A stretch of 6,867 bases of DNA, taken from NCBI GenBank assembly GCA_046052705.1, contig JBJOLU010000138.1:1-6867 (forward strand), read 5' to 3'. This document shows, one piece after another, positions 1 through 6,491 of this stretch; position 1 is the stretch's first letter, and every line of letters begins with the position of its first letter. A model generated the notes under the pieces. It was not told where the DNA came from and did not search any database. It saw only the letters and a program-made list of their open reading frames with translations. The DNA comes from JBBATK01 sp046052705. GTDB lineage: Bacteria; Bacteroidota; Ignavibacteria; Kapaibacteriales; NICIL-2. The translations under genes and the position numbers were made by a program.

Positions 1-347
1 GATTGAAGCGTGACCCGAATGAACTGTTGCCCCGATGGTGTTACGTGATCGCATACGTACGAATACAACTCTTCTCTGCGGCGAGCGATGCGTGTTTCAA
101 AATCCAGAGTGTCGATGCCTCTCACTCTAAACACCAGAGAGTCTCCGGCTTTAAAGCCATAGCGAACGCAAGGCGAATCGGTATTGGTGTCTGCGACCTT
201 ACTCGTGCCCGCGCCAACGGCAGAGTAGGTGGAAGCGTAGAGTGATACAGTGGATATCCAGATTGCGCATAGCACAAGAACAGCAGGCATGGCCAAAATG
301 GAAGTTGAGCGCGAATCACGTACCCACATGCGTGTGTGTTTCATCAT
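1..347 (-). CDS. Secreted or membrane-anchored protein of unknown function (C-terminus beyond window)
   Basis: Reading leftward from ATG at 347-345, the frame stays open to the window edge (115 codons plus 2 nt), so the 3' end is missing. The ATG overlaps the TGA of the upstream dehydrogenase gene as ATGA, the classic arrangement for translational coupling; a second ATG follows directly (344-342) and is an equally possible start. The N-terminus has basic residues (K3, R6, R10, R13), then a hydrophobic stretch at about residues 17-37 ending in SLYA before S38, which fits a Sec signal peptide or a single anchor. The mature part begins with a Ser/Thr/Gly-rich linker (38-58), followed by alternating hydrophobic strands containing GFKAGDSLVFRVRG (64-77) and FIRVTLQ, which looks like a beta-rich extracytoplasmic domain. 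I do not recognise the family. As the last visible gene of the operon, it probably acts in the envelope. Confidence 0.8.
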   Translation of the reverse strand, partial: MMKHTRMWVRDSRSTSILAMPAVLVLCAIWISTVSLYASTYSAVGAGTSKVADTNTDSPCVRYGFKAGDSLVFRVRGIDTLDFETRIARRREELYSYVCDHVTPSGQQFIRVTLQ

Positions 348-1681
348 GGCTTCACATCGGGACGCCCGACGGAGTAGTACTCAAAGCCTTCCATATGCAT
401 ATCGTAGGGGTGGTACATGTTCCGACCGTCGAACACTATGCGATGGTTCATGCTCTGCGCCATGCGGGCAAAATCCGGTTTGCGAAACTCGTTCCACTCG
501 GTTACAATAACTAAGCAATCGCTATTCTCAACACACTCATACATATTTGATGCGTAGTGAATGGACGTGCCGTAGCGCCGCTGTGTATTTTTTATTGCCT
601 CGGGGTCGTATACGCTAAGCGAGGCTCTGCGGTTCAGCAGCGCATCAATTACTCTAAAGGCCGGCGCTTCGCGAACATCGTCGGTGTTCGGCTTGAAGGC
701 CAATCCCCACAACGCAATGCGAACGTTGTGCAAGTCTTCGCCCATTCGCTTCACGATACGGCCTATGAAGCGCTCTGTCTGAGCCATGTTGACATCTTCA
801 ACGGCCTCTACTATGCGCAGCGGAGTACCTGCCTCGCGCGCCGAATGAATCAACGCCTTTACATCCTTGGGGAAACAACTACCGCCATAACCCACGCCGG
901 GAAAAATAAATCTCTTGCCAATACGCGAGTCCGAGCCAATGCCTTGACGTACATTTTCTATATCTACGCCTACGGTTTCGCAGTACGCAGATAGATCATT
1001 CATAAAAGAAATCTTTGTTGCCAGAAACGAATTGGCAGCATACTTCGTTACCTCGGCGCTCTTTTCATCCATGATGAAAATGGGATTACCGTTGGAGAGA
1101 AACGGTTCGTACACATCGCACAATAACTCACGCACATGGGCATCGCCGGTTCCCACTACCACTCGCTCCGGCTTCATGGTATCTTCTACCGCAAAACCCT
1201 CGCGCAGAAACTCGGGATTCGATGCAATGGCAATGGGATGATCCTTGGTAACGGCATCAACAGCGCTGCGCACACGCGCTGCTGTTCCCACAGGAACAGT
1301 GCTGCGAGTAATAATTACTCGGCCGTCGCGTATGTCTTCTTCTTTGATAATCTCTGCTATCTCGGTGGCAACTTCAAGCACGTAATGCAAATCCGCAGAG
1401 CCGTCTTCGTTTGGCGGGGTGGGCAAACACAGGAACAACATGGTACATGCACGAACCGCTTGGCGCAGATCTTCGGTAACGATTAAGCGACGCTCGCGAA
1501 CATTGCGCTCCAAAAGAATCTCCAGGCCCGGCTCGTAAATGGGGGACTTGCCCGCTTGTATCATAGCTACCTTCTCGGCATCTACTTCCACACAATACAC
1601 GGTATTGCCCACTTCGGCAAAGCAGGTTCCCGACACTAACCCTACATAACCTGTTCCAACTATAGCGATGGTATGCGGCAT
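344..1681 (-). CDS. ugd: UDP-glucose 6-dehydrogenase
   Basis: This cytoplasmic enzyme oxidises UDP-glucose twice, using 2 NAD+, to give UDP-glucuronate, a precursor for capsule, exopolysaccharide and LPS sugars. The 445-residue length is normal for the bacterial UDP-glucose/GDP-mannose dehydrogenase family. Visible elements in order: Rossmann motif GTGYVG at 9-14; acidic V-E-V-D (31-34) ending strand 2; LPTPP (86-90); RSTVPVGT (126-133); NPEFLREG (155-162) with the expected Glu157; the KYAANSFLATKISFMNDL helix from Lys213; GYGGSCFPKD (264-273) with catalytic Cys269; and the C-terminal NAD-domain signature GLAFKPNTDDVREAP (326-340). All key residues are present, so it should be active. The start ATG lies 34 nt after the small membrane-protein gene and has no obvious Shine-Dalgarno sequence. 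Related UDP-ManNAc dehydrogenases share this fold, but the motif spacing and length favour UDP-glucose. Confidence 0.95.
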   Translation of the reverse strand: MPHTIAIVGTGYVGLVSGTCFAEVGNTVYCVEVDAEKVAMIQAGKSPIYEPGLEILLERNVRERRLIVTEDLRQAVRACTMLFLCLPTPPNEDGSADLHYVLEVATEIAEIIKEEDIRDGRVIITRSTVPVGTAARVRSAVDAVTKDHPIAIASNPEFLREGFAVEDTMKPERVVVGTGDAHVRELLCDVYEPFLSNGNPIFIMDEKSAEVTKYAANSFLATKISFMNDLSAYCETVGVDIENVRQGIGSDSRIGKRFIFPGVGYGGSCFPKDVKALIHSAREAGTPLRIVEAVEDVNMAQTERFIGRIVKRMGEDLHNVRIALWGLAFKPNTDDVREAPAFRVIDALLNRRASLSVYDPEAIKNTQRRYGTSIHYASNMYECVENSDCLVIVTEWNEFRKPDFARMAQSMNHRIVFDGRNMYHPYDMHMEGFEYYSVGRPDVKP

Positions 1682-1715
1682 GATTTAAACGAATTGAAAA
1701 ACGAGTACAACCCTC

Positions 1716-1886
1716 TCAGTGCGCGAGCAGTTTCATAATCACAAGTACCAGAATTACCAGCGCGGCAAGCATAATAGCAAACTTTACCAGTTTGCGAAGC
1801 ACCATAAACACAATGCTGACCACAAGAAAGGCCAGCACAAGCAATGCTTCCTTGGGTAATGATGTGATAGTCTCGATTAGTGACAT
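1716..1886 (-). CDS. Small two-helix integral membrane protein, function unknown
   Basis: A 56-residue hydrophobic protein starting at ATG 1886-1884, 27 nt after the stop of the TldE-like gene and ending 34 nt before ugd. After a short polar N-terminus (SLIETITSLPKE) come two predicted transmembrane helices, about residues 13-30 and 36-53, joined by the basic turn RKLVK (31-35), with a short tail ending LLAH. The positive turn predicts a hairpin with both ends outside and the loop in the cytoplasm. A longer reading from GTG at 1913, directly abutting the upstream TAA, would add nine residues; I prefer the ATG because GTG without a Shine-Dalgarno is a weak start. The tight packing and the strongly biased membrane-protein composition argue that it is a real gene. 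I do not recognise a family. It might anchor or assist the exported TldD/TldE-like pair, but that is inference from position only. Confidence 0.75.
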   Translation of the reverse strand: MSLIETITSLPKEALLVLAFLVVSIVFMVLRKLVKFAIMLAALVILVLVIMKLLAH

Positions 1887-1913
1887 ATAAACATGCTGAA
1901 TGAACGAATACAC

Positions 1914-3731
1914 TTACTTGCGCGCGCTTGGCGCAGCCAAAATAGGAGGCTTCGGGAAATCTCCTTCCAGAGGCTTAATCTCTACGTCCTCGAAGAGTAA
2001 ATCGGGAACGATAACCGTTGCCGGAAGATACTGCGATCCGCCGGTGATGTACGGTGAGGTTACTGCCGGCGCAAGGTAATTATATACCATTGGTGTGGTA
2101 CCGGCGGCAATCAGATCCTTGAATTGCACCGGCGCCAAGCCCGCTGCCTGCGAGCCACGCACCTGTTCTTCGCGGCCGTCGGGATACACACGCACCACAT
2201 CTATCACATTCATCGATGTTTCGCTCAATGTGTAAGGGTAATCGCCTTGTGTTTGGGAGAAGAGCGACGTGTAGAGAATATTCTGATTTAATGCCTTGCG
2301 CACGATATATCCAAAGGGCAGTTCGCGATCCTTCAGCATCTTAATCATCGCTTTGCGCATTTTGGATTTATCCATTTGCTTTGCGGCATCGGCACGCAGC
2401 TCAAGCACGTCGATCATTGATGCTCCGCCGCGTTGACGTCCGTTCGAAGCTTTTACTCGGCGGCAGGGAACACGCGACGATAAAAGTGTTTTCAAATATC
2501 CGTGATCGACCAAGGTTAATGGAGTGGGGCGCACGCCTTCGTCGTCGATATCATACGAGCCAATAACCGGTGTGTTCGCTTCTTTGTGTTTCTGCGGCGA
2601 CGACACAACGCTGACAAAGTTTGCCGCTACACGTGCACCTATCTTGTTTTGAAAGGCCATGTAGCGGTCGTTCTCCTGTATACCACGATCGGTAAGCTGC
2701 TGACGCTGTGTGCACAGATTAGGCGCAAAGGTCTGCGCGAACATTTCGCAGGCGGCTTGTCCCTCGAATAATACGGGGCCGGAATAGGGCTCTATAGACG
2801 GAGCCGCAAGCAATTGCTCTAGCTTTTGGGACACAAGTTTGGTAGCTCTGATCAGCGAATCTCTGGAAGGAAGTTCCTGGGGAGTAGGCGCGTATGCGGT
2901 GAAGACGTCTGCCAGCGGCATGCCATCGTCCGCTTGGGTAGATGCCACCACCTCGATGCCCGCTTGGGAAGCAGACTTTATGTACTCGCGTCCCTCGCTG
3001 TTCGCATACAAAACCATTTCCGGCAAGTACTCGATATTCACCGACGACGATTGAACATGCGCTGCGTCGCTGAACACCGACGACATCACCATGACAAGTT
3101 CCTCGAAACGCTTGCGGTCGTACCCGGGTGCTATGGTTGTATCAACATTTTGCTCGGGCCCCATGACGATGAAATCATGAGTGGTGTCGATGCGGGCACG
3201 ATTGCGAACAACTGATTCTTTCTTGGAATACAGCTCTGCTGCTTGCTTGTAGCAGGCATCGCTTGCAAGCCACAATTCTCTGCGAAGTGCTGCATAATCC
3301 AGCTCCATGGGGATGCGTCTATTTTTGAAGCTCTCTTCGTCGTCGCTGGAACCAAAGAAACTCAGCCCAACATCGAAATAGTTGGTGTTGTCGAAAGCAG
3401 ACGAGCCCACGCGAATTCCCACAGTGAGGCGCGGAGAGAAGGATGAGGAAGCAGATACCAGCGACCCCATGGATGCTTTGGCTGTATACGACCGCCGAAG
3501 CTTTAGCGTGTATTCCACGTAGTAGGGGGCGGCCACACCGGGCAGGCGAAGCTCGCTCATCGAGCGATTGATTTCGTCGCGCAGGGCACGGCGTAATTCA
3601 TCAACAGCCGCTCGGGGCTGGGCTTGAATAGTGGCGGCTGCACCAAGGAACACAACAACAATACCAAGCAGGCACCTGCCTATGAATCTCGGGTAAAAGT
3701 ACGGTGGTTCGCTGCGTTGAATACGATTCAT
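1914..3731 (-). CDS. Exported TldE/PmbA-like, catalytically degenerate TldD-family protein
   Basis: A 605-residue paralogue of the neighbouring TldD-like protein. Shared landmarks run through the whole length: the N-terminal helix (RSMSELR, 56-62), RVGSSAFDNT (107-116), NSEGRE (244-249), DIDDEGV (394-400), SNGRQRGG (429-436), YPDGREEQVRG (516-526) and LIAAGTT (540-546). At the position of the zinc motif HEIFGH it reads AQTFAP (332-337), losing both histidines and the glutamate, and the C-terminal region has no cysteine matching the third zinc ligand of TldD. It is therefore predicted to lack peptidase activity, as TldE does in the known TldD/TldE heterodimer. It has a signal peptide: basic residues, hydrophobic core at about 19-34, probable cleavage at IQA/QP (37/38), so it should act outside the cytoplasm. 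Its ATG is only 6 nt after the TldD-like stop, consistent with co-translation. It is longer than E. coli TldE (about 450 residues). Confidence 0.9.
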   Translation of the reverse strand: MNRIQRSEPPYFYPRFIGRCLLGIVVVFLGAAATIQAQPRAAVDELRRALRDEINRSMSELRLPGVAAPYYVEYTLKLRRSYTAKASMGSLVSASSSFSPRLTVGIRVGSSAFDNTNYFDVGLSFFGSSDDEESFKNRRIPMELDYAALRRELWLASDACYKQAAELYSKKESVVRNRARIDTTHDFIVMGPEQNVDTTIAPGYDRKRFEELVMVMSSVFSDAAHVQSSSVNIEYLPEMVLYANSEGREYIKSASQAGIEVVASTQADDGMPLADVFTAYAPTPQELPSRDSLIRATKLVSQKLEQLLAAPSIEPYSGPVLFEGQAACEMFAQTFAPNLCTQRQQLTDRGIQENDRYMAFQNKIGARVAANFVSVVSSPQKHKEANTPVIGSYDIDDEGVRPTPLTLVDHGYLKTLLSSRVPCRRVKASNGRQRGGASMIDVLELRADAAKQMDKSKMRKAMIKMLKDRELPFGYIVRKALNQNILYTSLFSQTQGDYPYTLSETSMNVIDVVRVYPDGREEQVRGSQAAGLAPVQFKDLIAAGTTPMVYNYLAPAVTSPYITGGSQYLPATVIVPDLLFEDVEIKPLEGDFPKPPILAAPSARK

Positions 3732-3737
3732 ATGATA

Positions 3738-5483
3738 TCAAGGTTTAGCCGACGATGGAACAGGATGGTCAAGAATGGGTGGCTTGGCCTGACTCTTGGA
3801 TTTCTTCTGAACTTCAATGGTAGACACAAGCAAACTGGGTGATGATGCACTCACGGGCACACCGCCGGACTCCGCGCCGCAAACGCCGTTGAAGATGCCG
3901 CAGTCGTCGCCGGCCGCGATGATGTTGTTGAAGGTGGCAAGTGGTGTACCAATCAAGTCCACGCCACGTACCAACTCATTCGGCCTGCCATCTGCATAAA
4001 TCTTGTACACCACCAGCGGCTGCACGTTGAAGGCATTGGGAACAGTACGACCGGTAAAAGTGAAACCACCGGAGATATCGTCGAACAACAATCCGTACTC
4101 TTTGTTTTGGCGTTTGCATTCGGCTCGCAGTGCGTTCGAGAGCGAGTCTAAACTGATCTGCTCTCGCGCTTCAACCATAAGGTTCGATTGCCGTGCTACC
4201 ACTCTGTATCCGGCCTGGCGCCTGCCATGGCCGTTGGAGGATGCAAACCCCTCGATGGGGGAGCGGCACATTAAAAACGAAGTAAAGATGCCGTCTTTCA
4301 CGCAAGTGACTTTTTGAGCAGGCACACCTTCATCATCAAACTCAAAGTATCCTACCAGGTCGGTCTCACCGCGTTGTTTCTTGGTGGGATCAAATACTAC
4401 GTCGATAAACGAGGGCAAGATTTTCTTGTTGACGAAACTCTTGAAGGTCTGTGCCGAGTTCGGATCTTTTTGACGATGCCCCTCCACACGATGCCCAAAG
4501 ATTTCATGGAAGAAAACGCCGGCGGAACGTCCCGAAAGTATAGCCGGTCCGGTATAGGTTTCAGCCAGCGGTGCTTCGCGAAGCTTTGCCAAGAGCGACA
4601 CCATTTCGTCCGCATCTTTAGTGAGCTGTGTTTCGTTGGGTAAGCGATCGTCGCTGAAGGCAGTATAGCTGCGGTACAGAGGCAAGGTCATGCCGTCGTC
4701 CGCCTTTGTGCTGGCGGTGATAAACAACTTCACAATGGGTTCGCAAGAGACGATCTCCGAGCCTTCGCTGTTTACATAGAACTTCACATTCACATCGCTT
4801 TGAAAGTACACGCGCGCCGAGTAGATGCGCGGGTCGGATGAGAATCGTGCACTTACTCTGCGAAGAATGCCGCTCCATTGAGCGGTATCAACACGAAGTT
4901 CACGGAGTGTGTCGCGATGCTGCACTGCTTTCTCCTGCGAGAAATCAGCCGAGAGATCTTCCTCTTTTACCTTTACGGCTTTGTTTGTTTTTGCTTTGCC
5001 GAAGCGCTCCACTGCAGCTTTAAATGCGCGGTCGGTAGCAGACCACAAACATTGGCGAATAGCGGGCTCTTCGTCCATCAAGGGCACAGGCACTGCGCCG
5101 CGACCGCCGCCCATATCGAAGCTCTGTCCGCGTATAATGTGGGTGTTGTCGAAGGCGTAATCGCCTACGCGAAGATCAAGGTCCAGCAAGCGTTGCTTGT
5201 TGGCTTGATGAGACTCCAACTTGCCGAACGATGCCGACAAGCTTCGCGAGTTTGTTTCGGTGATACAATACGAGAGAAAATAGGGTGGCTGTTCCTGGGA
5301 GCGAAGCTCCGCCATCGAGCGAGTAAGTTCCGTTCTCATTGCGCGAAGCAAGAGAGGATCGTCGTTGCTTACAGCTGCGTGAACGGATGCGGATTGGATG
5401 AACGTAAACATCACCACCGACACCAACACAAGCATCATAAATGCAATGCCGGAAACAGTGCGTACCAAGCGGGGAAGGTGCAT
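3738..5483 (-). CDS. Exported TldD-family metallopeptidase, catalytically intact
   Basis: A 581-residue member of the TldD/PmbA (U62) peptidase family. The zinc motif HEIFGH (326-331: His326, Glu327, His331) is intact and is followed by RVEGHR as in TldD. The C-terminal block CGAESGGVPVS supplies Cys535, matching the third zinc ligand of E. coli TldD. Other family landmarks: RVGDYAFDNT (105-114), NSEGSE (238-243), TKADDGM (259-265), FDDEGV (382-387) and IIAAGDD (521-527). E. coli TldD (about 480 residues) is cytoplasmic and, with TldE, degrades unfolded peptides and trims the microcin B17 leader. This protein instead carries a signal peptide: basic residues 5 and 8, hydrophobic core at about 12-30, probable cleavage VHA/AV (36/37). 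I chose ATG 5483 because the upstream alternative is TTG (5501) with no ribosome site. It is first in the operon, and its substrate is unknown. Confidence 0.92.
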   Translation of the reverse strand: MHLPRLVRTVSGIAFMMLVLVSVVMFTFIQSASVHAAVSNDDPLLLRAMRTELTRSMAELRSQEQPPYFLSYCITETNSRSLSASFGKLESHQANKQRLLDLDLRVGDYAFDNTHIIRGQSFDMGGGRGAVPVPLMDEEPAIRQCLWSATDRAFKAAVERFGKAKTNKAVKVKEEDLSADFSQEKAVQHRDTLRELRVDTAQWSGILRRVSARFSSDPRIYSARVYFQSDVNVKFYVNSEGSEIVSCEPIVKLFITASTKADDGMTLPLYRSYTAFSDDRLPNETQLTKDADEMVSLLAKLREAPLAETYTGPAILSGRSAGVFFHEIFGHRVEGHRQKDPNSAQTFKSFVNKKILPSFIDVVFDPTKKQRGETDLVGYFEFDDEGVPAQKVTCVKDGIFTSFLMCRSPIEGFASSNGHGRRQAGYRVVARQSNLMVEAREQISLDSLSNALRAECKRQNKEYGLLFDDISGGFTFTGRTVPNAFNVQPLVVYKIYADGRPNELVRGVDLIGTPLATFNNIIAAGDDCGIFNGVCGAESGGVPVSASSPSLLVSTIEVQKKSKSQAKPPILDHPVPSSAKP

Positions 5484-5576
5484 ATCAAAAGCCTTAATCA
5501 ATACCGCAATGACAAAGAATGAAAAACCCCGTTGCCGAGAATGGACAACAGGGTTATTAACGACGTGTTCTTCCGT
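5484..5576 (-). promoter_or_regulatory. Leader region of the tldD-like operon (promoter not resolved)
   Basis: The 93 nt between the T9SS cargo gene and the tldD-like start contain the upstream gene's terminator in the right half, leaving about 38 nt next to the start. The five-gene operon needs a promoter here or depends on readthrough. I see neither a clean -35/-10 pair nor a good Bacteroidota TAnnTTTG box; the closest is ATTCTTTG (minus strand, 5520-5513). There is no Shine-Dalgarno before ATG 5483, only the AT-rich stretch GATTAAGGCTTTTGAT. The promoter role is inferred from gene layout alone. Confidence 0.35.
5522..5555 (-). terminator. Rho-independent terminator after the T9SS cargo gene
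   Basis: On the minus strand, AACCCTGTTG (5555-5546) pairs with CAACGGGGTT (5534-5525) over ten base pairs with one G-U wobble; an 11-nt loop separates the arms and a run of T follows (through 5522). The hairpin starts 21 nt past the TAA stop at 5577. On the plus strand the wobble becomes a C-A mismatch and there is no T tract, so it works leftward only. It should insulate the tldD-like operon from the upstream gene. Confidence 0.85.
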
Positions 5577-6284
5577 TTAGTGAACAACCACAAGCGGGCT
5601 AACCCGGCGGGTTTGTCCTTTGCGAACAACCACCGAATACACGCCCGAGGCAAGATCGGCAACGGAGAGGGTAATGCTGTCCACATCGCGCACGGAGGTG
5701 GAGCGAACTCTACCATGGATGTCGATGATTTCTACCGACCATTCTTCTGTTGTGCCGGGAGCCGTAGAAACAGTAACCACGTTGGTGGCAGGGTTGGGCG
5801 AGCACATACCAATGGCAGCGTCTGTTGTGTTTGCTACCGAGGTAGCATCACCCACCTTGAACGAGAGCTCTACAGGCGCGATGTCGTCTTTGTTCGTGTT
5901 GGAAAAGAAGGTAAACAAGGCAATAGAGTTGCCAAGAAGGCCATCGGCGCGGAACTCACCGAAGAACGTTGTGGTATCTGCCTCGCCGGGGGCCAGGGTG
6001 CTTACACCGCCGCCTGCGCTCGACTCCACTGTGGACTCATCGTAGCATTCGGTGGCAAAGCAGAACTTTACGCGGTGGCTTGCGGCCAAGCGTGATTTAT
6101 CTACACGCACTCGCACAGGGACGGATTTGGCGCTGATGTTACGCACACCAATGGAGAAATCATGCCACGAAGAATCGGCTTTCTCGATGATGAAGGTTCT
6201 CTTTGCGGCAACAACTTCCAGCGATTGAGCGCCGGCACTGATGCCAAATACTAAAGCTGTGAAACACAGTACAAACAATTTCAT
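5577..6284 (-). CDS. Secreted protein with type IX secretion (T9SS type A) C-terminal sorting domain
   Basis: A 235-residue protein exported by Sec and then probably moved across the outer membrane by the type IX (Por) system. Residues 1-19 are a signal peptide (MKLFVLCF..., cleavage near SAGA/QS). Residues about 22-145 form a beta-rich, immunoglobulin-like region with two cysteines (C75, C80) in the pattern CFATECY, followed by LAPGE (97-101), a pattern I associate with short surface proteins of this group. Residues about 160-235 carry the sorting-domain blocks: SPNPATNVVTV (162-172), VEIIDIHGRVR (184-194), LASGVYSVVVRKG (211-223) and the final beta strand PLVVVH. The sorting domain is usually cleaved, and the cargo is released or attached to the surface by A-LPS. 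It has its own Shine-Dalgarno and terminator, so it is probably monocistronic. The function of the N-terminal domain is unknown. Confidence 0.9.
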   Translation of the reverse strand: MKLFVLCFTALVFGISAGAQSLEVVAAKRTFIIEKADSSWHDFSIGVRNISAKSVPVRVRVDKSRLAASHRVKFCFATECYDESTVESSAGGGVSTLAPGEADTTTFFGEFRADGLLGNSIALFTFFSNTNKDDIAPVELSFKVGDATSVANTTDAAIGMCSPNPATNVVTVSTAPGTTEEWSVEIIDIHGRVRSTSVRDVDSITLSVADLASGVYSVVVRKGQTRRVSPLVVVH

Positions 6285-6290
6285 GCTGAA

Positions 6291-6295
6291 CTCCT
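6291..6295 (-). promoter_or_regulatory. Shine-Dalgarno site of the T9SS cargo gene
   Basis: AGGAG on the minus strand lies 6 nt before ATG 6284, which confirms that start. It stands out because none of the other starts in the window has a comparable site, hinting at stronger or different translational control of this surface protein. Confidence 0.75.
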
Positions 6296-6315
6296 AAACG
6301 TTTTTGTAGTTTTCG

Positions 6316-6480
6316 ATGTCTGAAGTGATTATCGACGGTTTACCATCGGTATTCGTGGTGCCCGAAGCGCTGCAAACTACAACCCGCAACGCCGAAGGCA
6401 AAACATTAACACTCCGTGCAAGATGTTCGTTACGTGGTGTTGCTGCTGAGCCGTTTTCAGAACCACCTTTGTTTCATTGA
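6316..6480 (+). CDS. Possible small protein of 54 residues, unrecognised
   Basis: An ATG-initiated frame of 54 codons plus TGA fills most of the divergent spacer, ending 11 nt before the tlpA-like start on the same strand. The product begins MSEVIIDGLPSVFVVPEAL and is soluble, with no membrane segment and several prolines near the end (EPFSEPPLFH). Codon choice is not obviously different from the neighbours. Against it: no Shine-Dalgarno, no recognisable family, and the region must also hold promoters. An ORF of this size can easily arise by chance. Confidence 0.25.
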   Translation: MSEVIIDGLPSVFVVPEALQTTTRNAEGKTLTLRARCSLRGVAAEPFSEPPLFH

Positions 6481-6491
6481 TTGTACTCGTT

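Larger units (their letters stand above)
6285..6491. promoter_or_regulatory. Divergent intergenic region between the T9SS cargo gene and the tlpA-like gene
   Basis: The 207-nt spacer between two outward-reading genes must carry at least one promoter in each direction. I could not identify convincing promoter boxes. It holds the AGGAG site of the leftward gene, a possible 54-codon ORF (6316-6480, plus) and a small imperfect inverted repeat ATCGACGG-TTTA-CCATCGGT (6331-6350). Confidence 0.5.

Noticed and set aside
557..994. Plus-strand open frame (145 codons) opposite ugd
   Set aside because: Antisense to a gene with complete catalytic motifs; no independent support.
1887..1913. GTG start at 1913 for the small membrane protein
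   Set aside because: It directly abuts the upstream stop with no ribosome site; ATG 1886 is the more ordinary start, though coupling from GTG cannot be excluded.
4573..4584. Perfect 12-bp palindrome GCTTCGCGAAGC
   Set aside because: It lies deep inside the tldD-like coding sequence and is explained by codons for K-L-R-E-A; an isolated occurrence with no second copy or operator context.
5484..5501. Upstream TTG start for the tldD-like gene, adding six residues
   Set aside because: There is no ribosome site before TTG 5501; ATG 5483 gives a normal signal peptide without it.
5510..5515. TTGTCA as a -35 box for the tldD-like operon
   Set aside because: The hexamer 17 nt downstream on the minus strand is GCTTTT, not a -10 box, and the Bacteroidota-type TAnnTTTG match nearby has both first bases wrong.
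4878..5522. Long plus-strand open frame (214 codons) opposite the tldD-like gene
   Set aside because: It is entirely antisense to a well-supported gene with family motifs; the translation is rich in Cys, His and Arg and shows no domain, typical of a shadow frame.
5532..6095. Plus-strand open frame (187 codons) opposite the T9SS cargo gene
   Set aside because: It begins inside the terminator and is antisense to the signal-peptide/sorting-domain gene; the composition is not protein-like.
6331..6350. Imperfect inverted repeat ATCGACGG-TTTA-CCATCGGT in the divergent spacer
   Set aside because: Eight pairs with one mismatch and one wobble and no T run; too weak to call an operator or terminator.
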